DNA of 64,000 bases, taken from assembly GCA_030068075.1 (NCBI GenBank), contig CM057824.1, positions 131,244,414-131,308,413 of the forward strand. Direction: 5' to 3'. Positions 23,265 to 34,690 of this stretch are shown in pieces. Numbering within the stretch: the first letter of the stretch is position 1; each line of letters starts with the position of its first letter. Source of the stretch: Paguma larvata. Lineage: Eukaryota; Chordata; Mammalia; Carnivora; Viverridae. The position numbers and the translations under genes are program-made. The notes under the pieces are model-generated. The model ran no database searches, was not told the origin of the DNA, and saw only the letters and a list, made by a program, of their open reading frames with translations.

Positions 23265-24025
23265 ACCAGCAACTAATATATTGTGCAGTCCTTGATCTTT
23301 TTTACATTGTTTTTATAAATGGGACTTACTATTGCAGTTTTTCTGACTGTTCTTAAGTAGTGCCAGTGGTGGTTATATTTACTGTTTATTTCGTATGATT
23401 CACAAGAATTATAAATAATATCAGAACAGGGTTGTGAGTGAAGTAGGAAATTAATGAATACCGCTCAGAAATCCTAAGACTCTAAGACTGGTGAGGGCCT
23501 TTAAAGACATTGTGTGTCCTTACCCCTTGATTGAATAACATGTTGTATTTCTGATCAGATTCTGTATGGTGGTTATGAAGATGTCTATGGGGGTTGTATA
23601 TGATGGTTAGACCACAGTTAGTAAACACCGCCGTGAGTATTGGATAAATGAAAACATTCATAATGGAGGATTAGGTATTTTGGGTTGATGTTCATTTCAC
23701 CCATATTTCCTTACCTTGGAAACTTTTGATTCATAGCCCATTTTACCCAGGCATACTTGGTTTAAACCAGATAGCTATGGATCTGGAGTAAAAATTATAG
23801 AACAAGGAATCAGCTTCTCTGTGAACTATAAAGACTTTGAGACACGTTTCATATCAAGATTAGCTATATTCTTCTGATTGTCTTTTCCAAAAATTGAACT
23901 AAAAAAACATAATTTTCACAAGGAGCATTGGAACTAGGGAAGGATATATTGAGTTTTATGTATATCAAAGTAACTGGGGTTTTATAAAGACAAGAAAGAG
24001 AAACTTTGGGCAAACTAAGGGATAG
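23265..24025. other. Gene-free AT-rich DNA
   Basis: Nothing is recognised in this stretch. Confidence 0.5.
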
Positions 24026-24135
24026 TAAGGCATATTTAGTTTTAGGTGCACAATACAGTGATTCATCGAGTTTATACATAATGCTATGCTCACCATAAGT
24101 GTAGCTGCCATCTGTCACTGTACTATACTAAAATA
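24026..24135 (-). mobile_element. L1 3' end fragment, antisense
   Basis: The stretch 'TTAGTTTTAGGTGCACAATAC', 'GTGATTCATCGAG' and 'TGCTCACCATAAGTGTAGC' with 'CCATCTGTCAC' is the reverse of a mammalian-wide L1M 3' UTR. Only about 110 bases remain. Confidence 0.7.
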
Positions 24136-24218
24136 ATTTTTAATAAAATAAAATTTCTATCAGCTTAAAAAAACCCTTAGATTCTGAAATAAAATTACAT
24201 TTAAAGTAAAAAAAAATA

Positions 24219-24448
24219 GGGGTGCCTGGGTGGCTCAGTTGGTTGAGCGGCCGACTTCGGCTCAGGTCATGATCTCACAGTCTGTGAGTTCGAGCCCCGC
24301 ATCAGGCTCTGTGCCGACAGCTCAGAGCCTGGAGCCTGCTTCTTCAGATTCTGTTTCTCCCTCTCTCTCTGCCCTTCCTCTGCTCATACTCTGTCTCTAG
24401 GTCTCTCAAAAATAAATAAACATTAAAAAAAAAAAAAATAATAATAAA
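24219..24448 (+). mobile_element. SINEC_Fc-type SINE
   Basis: The copy is near consensus (GGGGTGCCTGGGTGGCTCAG, B-box GTTCGAGCC) with a three-base duplication (CTTCTTCAG) in the body and a long A-rich tail ending in ATAATAATAAA. The target flanks are A-rich, so no clean duplication can be defined. Confidence 0.95.
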
Positions 24449-26005
24449 AGTTTTTTTTTCAAAAAGAAAAAAAAGAGATTGTTAGAATATGAATGTATCA
24501 TACAGCGCAAGATAGAATAAATAGAAAATCGTGTTGTTAAATTTGCCACAGTGACCTTGAATCCAGAGGATATATAAAGCTAATCCCGATGAAGGCTGGC
24601 TGTCTGTGACTCATGTTTTTAAATCCCCATGAAAACTACCTCTTCCTTATTGTACCATATGTATTCTTACAATACTCATCTCTGTCACCAATGGACACAA
24701 TTTCCCACAATCAAAAAAGCTAAAGAGAAACAAGAGTATATTATTGCAAATGGGTTCACAAAAGACACTATGATCAATATGGCGCAGATAAACCTCATTA
24801 GGATATGCTCTTGAACTGAGTCTTCGAAGGTGAATAAATGTCCAATGGTGGAGGGAGATATACATTCAAAAGGGAAAATAGCATAGATAAAATTATGAAA
24901 CCTTCAGATTTAAAGGTTTTCAACTATTTTAGAATAGCTGAAGTAGGCAGTCCTAGATAGGGCAGTAAAAGAGAGATTGGAAGTAGAAGCAAAAGTCTTT
25001 TCATGGAGTCACATATATATCTCATTCTGCAAAGTTTAGATTTGATGTTGAAGGTAATAAAAAGTCGCAAAAGACTTTATTCAGTACATGGCATAGCCAG
25101 ACTTGCATTTTAGGAAGAACATTTCAAGGGGAGAAGGATTAAAAGCAGGGAGGTCAGTGCATATATAGCTGTTAATATTATCGCAGGTAATACACGACTC
25201 TGATACAGAGAGCAGGCACAAAAAATATTAAGACCTTCTAATCATCTGAATCTGATTACTGATTAGATGTGAAGAGTGGAGGTAATAAAGTCTAAAAAGT
25301 CTCCAAATGAATTATTTTACTGGTAATGGACAGAAAGGTTAAAATTGGGAGGGCAACAACAGATTCAGTCTTTGTCTGGGTTACACCTGGTCACATCGCA
25401 CCCCTTCATCCTGAACCTCACACCAAGAATCTTGGGCACATTATTGATGTATTTTTCTTTGTTACAACAACTCTACAGAGTGGAAGATATGTTGCTTATG
25501 TGACAAATCTAACCAACTTTTTTCATCTTTACTGTTATATCTTATTCCCCGAAAATACTGAGTACAAACTGGTAAATTGATGTGTATGTTAAAAGTTCTG
25601 CCCTTGATCATCAAGTCAGTGTGAATGACAAGCCTCATGGAAGAAATTAGGCAGAGAGTCAGGATTCAGGCTGACTTGGTTTTGCTGGTATGGTAAGTCT
25701 GGATGCAGGGTGGCAAGGAGAGAAATAGAACATTATTTCTGTAATGTAAACTAAAGCTGGGTGAGTTTCTTTTTCTTTGCTGAATCAAACCTGGTCCTAG
25801 TCTCAATACATTATCTTTGCATTTCCTTTACTAGAAAGGACTTTGCCTCAGATCTTCATCTGATTATAAGATCACAGGACTTGACACCCTCCTCAAGGAC
25901 TCCCTCCTTTGACATCTCACTCAAGTAATTTGGACTCTTTGTCATTCATTGGCCAAGAATTCCGTCGTGTTTTTTCAAAGTACATAGTACTTTCCGAAAT
26001 CATAT
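24449..26005. other. Gene-free DNA
   Basis: No gene or named repeat is recognised in these 1.5 kb. The 84-codon frame at 25326-25580 has no known motif. Confidence 0.5.
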
Positions 26006-26007
26006 TT

Positions 26008-26008
26008 C

Positions 26009-26085
<77 letters not shown>

Positions 26086-26101
26086 TTTCTTTCTTTCTTT
26101 C
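26008..26101. repeat. (TTTC)n tetranucleotide repeat
   Basis: About 23 units of TTTC are broken once by a TTCTTC slip (near 26083). The long K-E-R and S-F-L frames on the two strands are translations of this repeat, not proteins. Confidence 0.97.
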
Positions 26102-26202
26102 TATATTCTGTTTTCTCCCATTGGAATATGAGGCCCATGAGACCAAGAAAATTATCTTTCTTGTTGACACTGTGTTTCTATATTCACCATAGCACTTAGA
26201 GT

Positions 26203-26240
26203 GATATATATATGTATATATATATATACACACACACACA
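26203..26240. repeat. (TA)n(CA)n microsatellite
   Basis: A short TA tract passes into about eight CA units, 100 bases after the TTTC repeat. Confidence 0.9.
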
Positions 26241-26487
26241 ATGCAAGCATCCAAATAAATTAACAAATGAAAGAAAAATAAAATCTAATTTAAATTTTGT
26301 GAGAAATTTGCTTAGAGATAGCAACTGAATGAAACATCCCAAGAATAATAGTATTAACCTTGAAGATAAGGGGGGGACTTTGACATGCACTGGTAATTTG
26401 TGGGTTGACAGTAAATAAAATTCCTTTCTAATGATTGTAGAAAGTGAATCATAAACTTAAAATTGATGAATAATGAAATGGAAAGAA

Positions 26488-26545
26488 GTAAGTTCTTATT
26501 GAGTACCAGGCACTGTGCTAGGTACTTAATATATTTAAACAAGCT
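26488..26545 (+). repeat. MIR/L2 scrap
   Basis: The phrase 'TTATTGAGTACCAGGCACTG' followed by 'TGCTAGGTACTTAATAT' is the classic 'accaggcactgtgctaggtact' signature of L2/MIR. Confidence 0.65.
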
Positions 26546-27428
26546 TCCAAGATCCATGACGTGCTCTTCTAATTAATTCAGAATTATATATTTTTATATA
26601 ATATATAGCATGAAGAATAAAATTGTTAAAATTGATGTACTTACAGAGCAGTGGAAAAAACACATGCAAATGTAAAGCATTTACTAAATTCAATATTGAC
26701 AAATATTTTTATCTCTTTTGGCATGACAAATACAAAAGTTATTTGCATTTGGAAAAAAATGGTTTTGAATATTATGGTCACTAAACTATAAAGTAACACG
26801 TCTTCGTTGTTTTATACTTACCTGCCATCCATAAACCTAGTTTTGACTAACAATAATAATTTTCACTGTTAAAATGCCTGCAGAAGCATCGTTCATGTTA
26901 AATTATAACCAGATACTCATACTTACATTGCTAGGCTATCAATAAAACAATTCAAAGTTTATAGCACACTGCACATTGTACCTAGTGTTGTTATTGTGAC
27001 ATATTATGCTACCTTGTGCTATATCATACTGTAATTCAGACATTAACTTATGTGACTACTATTCTTTATCTAGAAAAAAGATAGTATTCTCATTTCCTCC
27101 AAAAGCTGTAATTTGCATACTTCAGACTACAAAATATATCTATTTCCACAGTACTAGTTTCAATTATTTATTGGGATTCTTCATAATGTACTAGTAAACA
27201 TATTTTAAATTAACTTGTGAAAATAAGCAAATACATAAATAAAATAAGCAAAGAGCTGCAAGTTAATGGAATTCTAGAACATGGAGTATGCTATTTTAAT
27301 ACAGTACTGGCTGTATAATAGTATTCAAGTTCTTCTTCTTCTTCTATGTTCCTCCGGCATTATGGGGGGGGGTAATGTTCAAAATATTATAAGTAGAAAA
27401 AACAATTTTGCTTCTCCTCCTCAAACTT
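26546..27428. other. AT-rich DNA, nothing recognised
   Basis: The stretch includes a (TTC)5 tract (about 27330-27345) and a G9 run (27364-27372). No gene is seen. Confidence 0.5.
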
Positions 27429-27627
27429 TTTTTTAACTTTAGTTATTAATTTTTCGAGAGAGAGAGCAAGCACAAGGAGGAAAGGGGCAGAGAGAGAGAA
27501 TCCCAAGCAAGTTCATTGCTGTCAACACAGAGTCCTACATGGGGGATGAACTCACAAACCAAGAGTTCATGACCTGAGCCAAGATCAAGACTGGGTCCAT
27601 TAACCAACCAAGCCATGCAGGTGCCCC
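27429..27627 (-). mobile_element. Older carnivore SINE, antisense
   Basis: The body reads 'ATCCCAAGCAAGTTCATTGC' and the head ends CATGCAGGTGCCCC. The flanks TCTCCTCCTCAAACTT and TCTCCTCACACACTT are a diverged target duplication. Confidence 0.88.
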
Positions 27628-27784
27628 TCTCCTCACACACTTATTCCTTAAAGATAAATTATTAGACAAAAGAAATGGAGTAATAAAAAGTTGTGGGAAG
27701 TAAAAGTGATTCTTTGGGGAGTAAAAATTATATGCTATGGTTGAAGAAAGACACATAGCACCATCACCTTCTACCACACAGACC

Positions 27785-27889
27785 CCACATGTACATACAT
27801 GACACACAGACCACACCACAACACACATACATACATATACATACCTATGCCCACACATATACAGCCCACATGCACACATGCCACACAAA

Positions 27890-27924
<35 letters not shown>

Positions 27925-27945
27925 ACACACACTATAAACACACAT
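27785..27945. repeat. CA-rich low-complexity tract
   Basis: Interrupted CACA/CATA/CACACATGCA units lead into a perfect (CA)15 at about 27893-27922. The 145-codon minus-strand frame, rich in C and V, is a translation of this tract. Confidence 0.9.
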
Positions 27946-29350
27946 TGCACACAGCCTGTATCTTAAAAACATTATATTATTATAGAAAATAAAATCTATA
28001 CCTTAGAGAAGATAAAGACTTCAAATGTGGTCCTCCTATCAATGTATACCCAAATGAGTGTTTTTTAAAATAAATTCTCTGGACAATTAGTGGTATGGGG
28101 AAAAAGGTAAAGTGATATGATGAGGTACTTGCTGACTTACCAACTCATGATTACACGATGACAGGTGTGATTTTATTTAATTGATCTTTTGGTCATCAAG
28201 GATTCCCTGTGAAAGAGGAATTTCATGGCTAAATACAAGTGAGAAACACTGAAATAAGTTACTTGTGGAATTCAACACTTAACATGTAACACTGGCAGGA
28301 GAAGTCAACATCGGATGTACATAAATGATAAAATGAATATAATCAGCATCCTGGGTCTTCATTCCATATGAATGAGTAGCCTTGCAAAAGGATGCTAATA
28401 TACATTGCAAACAACACACTCGGTTTTGATAAAGAAATACATTATTTTAGGAGGAGGGCCTGGAAATTTAATTAATTAATAGATTTAGTTTAAAAACTTC
28501 AATCTCTGTATTAATATCTCCATTTTAAGAATGAGTTGGGGATTCACAGGAGTAAAATAAAATACTCAGTGATACACACTGGATTGTAGGGGAGAGGATT
28601 GCAAAGCAGTTTAAAATACTTCATAGCCTATTGTCTTATTACCACAGCGCCATGAAATTTCATAAAAATCTCAAAACTTTGGGTTAGAACCCTGGAGTAC
28701 TGCATTCAATTATATGCATGCTTCCCATGCTTCTGTCCGCGGTAGGGATACTGAAGTAATTGCATCAAGGATATATCTCCAGAATCAGAGAACAAATAAC
28801 AGAAAACGCTTCATGCACTGCATATTTTACTAGAGTATTTACATACCTTCTATTTGTGGCTATTGGGCACAAAAATGCATGGAGAAGAGTAGGAGGTTTT
28901 CATAAGAGAGCAAATACAGCATAATGGAAAGTGTGACATGTAAAGAAAGAGAAGAATTAGAAGTATCTTTCCTGAAAGGCCCACACAAATTTAATATCTG
29001 TCCTCAAACGCATGGAAGGTTGTGCTTATTAGAATGGCTTCAAACAGCTTTGCAGAGGGAATCAACAGAAAGTAACAGTTTCAAGAGCCTAAAGAACAGG
29101 ATGCTGCATATCCCATGCCTCCCGGGATAACTATAACTAAATCATTAGTGTTGAAATGTTTTCCTGTTTCTCAAATTCATCAGAGAAAAGTAAAGATCCT
29201 GAAAAGGATGTATGGAAGTGAATAAAAGACTGTAGATGAGAAACCAGATGTTCTGGTTTCAGTTTTAAGACTACCTGTGTGAATTTGTGTAAGATGTTTC
29301 ATTGGTGTGAATTTCATGTACCTCATTCAAAAAAGGATAAAGATGGACTA
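27946..29350. other. Gene-free DNA
   Basis: Nothing recognised apart from a weak MIR-like phrase near 28500-28560. No gene is supported. Confidence 0.5.
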
Positions 29351-29755
29351 CAGTGGTGGCTTTTGATCTTTTTGAGTCATGAACATTTTGCAAATTTGAT
29401 GAAAATCATGTCTCCTCACTCCAGAAAAATGTCTTCTCTTTTAATTTTGCTTTTTTAAAAAAATGTAATGTTCATTTATTTTTGAGAGAGAGAGAGAGAG
29501 GGAGAGAGAGAAAGTGAGTGAGGGAGAGGAAGAGAGAGGGAGACACAGAATCCAAAGCAGGCTTCAGGCTCTGAGCTGTCAGCAAAGAGCCCGACGCAGA
29601 GCTAGACTCATTAACCGAGAGATCATGACCTGAGCCGAAGTCTTACACTTAACCTGCTGAGCCACCAGTCGTCCCTACGATTTGACTTTTAATTTCAGGA
29701 ATACAGTAATGCCCTGAAGCTTATTTATGGATAATCTCCAGAGATTCCTACTAGT
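29351..29755 (+). mobile_element. hAT-like non-autonomous element, split by a SINE
   Basis: The left part 'CAGTGGTGGCTTTTGATC' with 'CCAGAAAAATG' and the right part 'TTTCAGGAATACAG' with 'CCCTGAAGCTTATTTATGG' match two halves of a common 'cagtggttctcaac...' type mammalian DNA element. The SINE at 29451-29675 separates them. The family is uncertain. Confidence 0.5.
29451..29675 (-). mobile_element. SINEC_Fc-type SINE, antisense
   Basis: The GA-rich tract is long (29486-29545). The B-box complement is damaged (GCAGAGCTAGACTC), and the head ends CCACCAGTCGTCCC. These changes would probably disable pol III transcription. Confidence 0.93.
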
Positions 29756-30217
29756 TAATAATTTCAAACTCAAAATCTACAATTGGATGAAATTCTAGAA
29801 TATATTTTTTTTACATGCTATCACTATCTGGAGTTCACGTGTATTTTTGCAGATATCTCTTTTATGTAATAATACAAGTAAAACTTCCCTTGTTTTATGT
29901 AAGGAAGGATAGCAAAATAATTGCTTAATAACCTCCTTGGAAGAAGAAGGCAGAAACACTGTCTACTTTTACTTGCACTGACTCCCTTAGTGTCTGGCAT
30001 ATAGATTGACATAAAAGAAACATGGACAAATCCTTCAAAAATATTTGTTGCTCAGCTCCCCATGATATTTTATTCTGATTCAAACACTATGGTTTTTTAA
30101 GAGTTGTAGGACACAATTTTAATAATTTAATCTTCCTTTATCAAAATTAATCCACATATCTTTAAAATAAGGACACTGAATAAGTTGTCTTCTGTCATTA
30201 CATGATGAATTGAACCT

Positions 30218-30437
30218 GGGGAGCCTGGGTCACTCAGTCGGTTAAGCGTCCAACTCGATTTTGGCTTAGGTCATGGTTCCATGGTCATGAGATTAAGCTT
30301 TGCATCTGGCTCCATGCTGACAGCACCGAGTCTGCTTAAGATTCTCTCTCTCTCTCTCTCTCTCTCTCTGCCCCTCCTCTGCTCTCTCTCTCTTTCGAAA
30401 TAAATAAATAAACTTATATAATATAAAAAACAAAATT
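30218..30437 (+). mobile_element. Older carnivore SINE
   Basis: The head GGGGAGCCTGGGTCACTCAG carries an A-box, but the body ('TCTGGCTCCATGCTGACAGC', 'GAGTCTGCTTAAGATTC') belongs to an older subfamily. A (TC)14-15 tract precedes the AATAAATAAATAAA tail. Confidence 0.88.
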
Positions 30438-33430
30438 TCAAAATCTCCATCAAGTAAATATTTAATCAATACTTTCCTGTATCTCATGTATTTAGTTTAA
30501 CCTTTTAATTTGAAAATCTCTACTCCACTATTTTCTATAACATTATATTTTTCTTCCATAATCAGATTACTTTTGTCCTTCATAGGTACTTATCCTTCTT
30601 TCATTTCTTAATTTTGGTGTTCTCCAAGGGTCTATTTTGGACCATTGTTTGTTTTGACATTTTCTTTTTCACAAAGAGTTTATGAATTTCCACTATTTTT
30701 GGTCACATTTCACCTTTACTTTCCAAGCCTTGCCTTTTTTCACTTTAACTCTGGAAATATGAACTCCACATACTGCCAAAATAAGCAACCGATGGTTTAG
30801 TACAACAAATGCATAGGCCTTGCTCTTTGAAATTTGAAATCTTGCTTTTGATTCTTGATTCTTCCAAAAGTGGTTCCCATGTTCTCTGGGAAGATAATAT
30901 CCTTCGCAGGATCCTTTTCATCTGCCCAGTCCTCAGTAAGAGAGAGAATGAAGAAAATTTAAATAGACCTGGAAGAGAGCTACATGTTTTCAGTCCACAC
31001 TCCATTGGCTAAAACCTGATCACATTGTCTCACATTCCCAGAAGGTGGGGCAGGGGGATGCAGGTGTGTGTAAGGGAGGCAGGGATAATTTAGCTTTGTA
31101 TCCAGGAGGAAAAGAATGATTTGGTAAACACTTAGGAGACTCTTCACAGTCTTGCCTCTTCATCCTTTAGTAAGTTCACGTCCTTCCCATACTGGATGAC
31201 TTCCAGGTTTACTGAAGGCCTTGGTGAAGGAAACCATTTGATATTTCTGCCTACATCTTCAAAGAGAAAAATGCCTTGATTAAAAAAAAAATATCATATA
31301 AAAATGCAAAAGGCCATAGATTTTGGAATTAGGGCGAATCTTAACAACTGAGACTCTTTGAAGTATAGAAGGCATCTACGTCCAAGAATTTCAGAGTTAA
31401 CTACCAGATTGAGATTATTTTATTTCTTGGTTTCCCATTGTAATGATAACCTTACCAAGACAGCCTTACCATTTCTCTCAGCTTTTATAAAACTGGGACA
31501 GACTTCTTACTGACTCCAGGCTTCTGACTTCCCTTTTCTTAGAACATTTAGTTTAGAAAATTTGTAATTGAACATTCTTTCTCTACCCTTTTGAAATGTA
31601 AATCTTTCTAAAAAGTCTCTTGCCAGTTTTATAACCAAGGACTATGTTTCTTAAAAAGCTGGGAGCCATCTTTTTGAAATGTAATCATTCAGGAAGATAA
31701 AGCTATTACCTTCCAGTCTAACTCCAAGTTATAAAACTGCTTCTTGTCATGAACATAGGAGAAAAGTTCCATTTTTTTTAAGGTAAAGCCAATTAGCAAA
31801 CAGAAACAGACTACTACCCTCTATTCCACATCTTAAAAGCTCTCCCATCTTTTTATTTTTTCCCAACATACTTGAATTCTGATTGCACTGTGTTTTCTCT
31901 TCTCTATTGCAATAGTCTTTAATAGTCTTCCTTATCTGTTCAACTTTTCAGGTTTAGGTTTTGCTTGCCTACTGCCTGGGAGCACTCCCAATTCTTGCCT
32001 AAACCTCTATCCTACTGTTTACTTTACTTGCTGCTCAGACTTTTGCTGGTTTTAATTATTCATATTACCTTTAACTTTATTTTTGATCTATTCTAAAGCT
32101 GTTTCTATCCACTAATCTTGCTAAGTCTACCTTCGTGGTCCAGTAAGCCACTGATTTTGTATATAACCAAGCTTGTGATGTTGCTAGCAGTCTTGCATTG
32201 TCTGTATGCAATATGTCTCACACCAGCTCATACCTGAGCCAGACATGAAATCTGCCGATTCATGACTCCGAACTTCTGTCACCCACCTCTGCAGAGTTGA
32301 TCTTTTCTTATTCCTGCCATTTAGTCAAACTCAGGGCAGTTCTTGAATAGTTACATATACATAAATTCTCTCATTTGTTTTCATGGTTTCCTACAGTTTT
32401 TGGTCTTGAAAGCCTCGATTGATTGCTTTATTAAGCTTAACAACATATTTCTATTTTGTGTTAGCTGCCCTGCCTTTCCTGAAGCCGACACGGGTGATGG
32501 ATGAGGGGCTGGGGTTCAGTTTTCTCAGTGCAGCACATTCATGTCCTTTTCCTACTTCCAAAGCCACACTGGTTGCAAACATTTTCTAACTTTTTTGTAG
32601 GGGAGGGTTCTACTTTCTTTAAATTAATGAGCCTTCACTTAATTTTTTTTTTCATGAATCAGAAATAAGAACAGAATAAACTAATTAACTGGAAGAGTTC
32701 TTAGCTTCATAAAATGTGATAAACTGAAGCCACTAATATTATTCAATGGGGTATTACTATATTGAGTTGGATTATTTCCACTGAGTTTGTCACTGAATCT
32801 CCGGCCTAATGAATAAACGAATTCATAATTCCCTTTAAGCGTCACAACAAGGATCCTCTCCATCTTTTATTTTTTGTGACACCCTTACTGTAGACCTTGG
32901 GTTTTGAGGCAAGTACAAGAATTTTTTTTTTTTTTTTTTTTTACTCAGTCATGCGAAAGGTCAGCATCTCTTGGAAAATAGAATGTCATAATGTGTCAAT
33001 CCAGGTCCACACATCAAGATGAACACATCTTTGATTATTTTGTATTATGAAAAATTCCAATTGCTCAACAGGTAAGAAGAATAGGATAATAGCCCTTCAA
33101 ACATACATGATTCAGATCGAAAATGATCAACATTTTTCTGAATTTGTTTTATCTCTATTGAGTTTCTTTCTTCTTCCCTTGTTTTCCTCTTTTTTTCCAT
33201 GATGGGGCATTTCTAAGCCATTCTCAGAATTTCATAGCCTTTCTACTCATTGTATGACTATAAAAAATAGGGTTATTTTCTTACATAATCTCAGTACCAT
33301 TATCGTACTTAATAAAACTTATAATAACTCCTTAGTATCCTTAGTATTCAATCTATATGATGAATTCTTGGCAGAATTTATTTGAATTTTCCTAGAGATT
33401 GACTCAGGTTAGACTTAAAATGAATTTTGT
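30438..33430. other. Gene-free DNA, 3 kb without repeats I can name
   Basis: This is one of the largest repeat-poor stretches. A poly-T run of about 20 lies at 32922-32941 with no visible retroposon. Frames at 30745-31012 overlap on both strands. I looked for splice-flanked open segments and found none that stand out. Confidence 0.5.
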
Positions 33431-33632
33431 GGGGGCGCCAGGATGACTCAGTCGGCTAAGCATCCGACTTCAGCTCAGGTCACCATCTCACAGCTTTTGG
33501 GTTCAAATCCCACATTGGACTCTGTGCTGACAGCTCAGAGCCTGAAGCCTGCTTCAGATTCTGTGTCTCTCTCTCTCTCTGTCCCTCACTTGGTCATATT
33601 CTGTCTCTCAAAATGAATAAACATTAAAAATA
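33431..33632 (+). mobile_element. SINEC_Fc-type SINE
   Basis: The head GGGGGCGCCAGGATGACTCAG and body 'GCTGACAGCTCAGAGCCTG' are clear. The tail ends AATAAACATTAAAAATAA. It faces the SINE at 33715-33934 with only 82 bases between them. Confidence 0.94.
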
Positions 33633-33714
33633 ATATTTACAAGGAATTTCCTGGAGGTCTAATCAAGGTACCTCCATGACTGGCTTCTTCGATAGCCAGA
33701 ATGGATCGTTTTTT

Positions 33715-33934
33715 CTTTTAAGGTTTTATTTATTTGTTTTGAGCAAGAAAGGGAGACAGAGTGTGTGTACGAGCAGAGGAAGAGTAGAAAGAGATGAGAG
33801 AGAGACACTCAAATAGGCTCAGCACTGTCAGTGCAGAGTCTGAGACGAGAATCGAACTCACAAACCCTGAGATCATGACCTGAGCTGTAACCAAGAGTCA
33901 GTCGTTTAACCGACTGAGCCATCCAAGTGCCCCA
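33715..33934 (-). mobile_element. Carnivore SINE, antisense
   Basis: The head ends CCATCCAAGTGCCCC. The flanks AGAATGGATCGTTTTTT (33698-33714) and AGAGTGGATCATTTTTT (33935-33951) form a 17-bp target duplication with two differences. Confidence 0.95.
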
Positions 33935-34074
33935 AGAGTGGATCATTTTTTAACATTCACCTTGCCTACATGACGTGTTTTTGTTTTTTTTTTTTTCAGA
34001 AATAATAATAGGAAACAAGTGGCAATAATGGCCAGAAAAATGAAGAGCAAGATTTTTATCATATGGGACTTCAT

Positions 34075-34252
34075 ATATATGAAATCATTACAGAAATATA
34101 TATATTATATATTATATAGTTATATATGATATATAATAATAATATATAATAAGAGGAAAATAATGCATATATAATATATAGTATATAATAATATATTGTA
34201 TATAATAAATAATATAATATATATATATATATATAATAAGAGGAAAATAATG
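34075..34252. repeat. TA-rich tract with 87-bp internal duplication
   Basis: The tract is made of TATATAATA-like units. The 16-mer TAAGAGGAAAATAATG occurs at 34150-34165 and again at 34237-34252, which implies a tandem duplication of about 87 bp. Confidence 0.8.
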
Positions 34253-34288
34253 GGTTAATGCTTTTTACTTGTACTAAGAATTTTTTTA

Positions 34289-34479
34289 GGGGTGCTTGGG
34301 TGGCTCAGTCTTTTGGGCATCTGACTTCAACTCAGGTAATGATCTCGTCTGGCTCTGTGCTGACAGCTCAGAGCCTGGAGACTGCTTCAGATTCTATGTC
34401 TCCCTCTCTCTCTCTCTGCCCTTCCCCTGCTCATGCTCTTCTGTCTCTTTCTTTCTCAAAAATAAACATTAAAAAAAAT
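34289..34479 (+). mobile_element. SINEC_Fc-type SINE lacking the B-box
   Basis: The copy passes from 'GTAATGATCTCG' straight to 'TCTGGCTCTGTGCTGACAGC', so about 28 bases with the B-box are missing. The head GGGGTGCTTGGGTGGCTCAG and the AATAAACATTAAAAAAAATT tail are otherwise normal. Confidence 0.94.
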
Positions 34480-34480
34480 T

Positions 34481-34690
34481 AGGGACACGTGGGTGGTGCA
34501 GTCAGTCAGGTGTCTGACTCTTGATCTTGGCTCTGCTGTGATCTCAGTTTGTGTGTGCAACCCCACATCAAGCTCTGTGCTGACAGTGCGGAGCCTGCCT
34601 CAGATCCTGCCTCTCCTCTTTGCCTCTTTCCCACCTGGGCTCTCTCTCTCTCTCAAAATAAATAAATGAACTCAAAACATTTTTTAAAAA
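34481..34690 (+). mobile_element. Second SINE, in tandem with the first
   Basis: The head AGGGACACGTGGGTGGTGCAG starts directly at the A-rich tail of the preceding SINE. The body ('GATCTTGGCTCTGCTGTGATC', 'GACAGTGCGGAGCCTG') is of an older type, so the two are separate insertions, not one duplication. Confidence 0.9.

Noticed and set aside
26000..26266. Lysine/glutamate/arginine-rich and serine/phenylalanine-rich frames
   Set aside because: They are translations of the TTTC tetranucleotide repeat on the two strands.
26817..26830. U1-snRNA-like ATACTTACCTG
   Set aside because: Only 11 bases match and the rest of U1 does not follow.
27785..27945. CRISPR-like or satellite array
   Set aside because: The spacing is irregular and the units are simple CA/CATA repeats.
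27535..27972. Cysteine/valine-rich frame of 145 codons
   Set aside because: It is an antisense reading of the CA-rich low-complexity tract and part of a SINE.
30438..33430. Hidden exons in the repeat-poor 3-kb stretch
   Set aside because: No open segment with plausible splice sites, codon bias or recognisable protein similarity was found by eye; a cross-species conservation test would be needed to say more.
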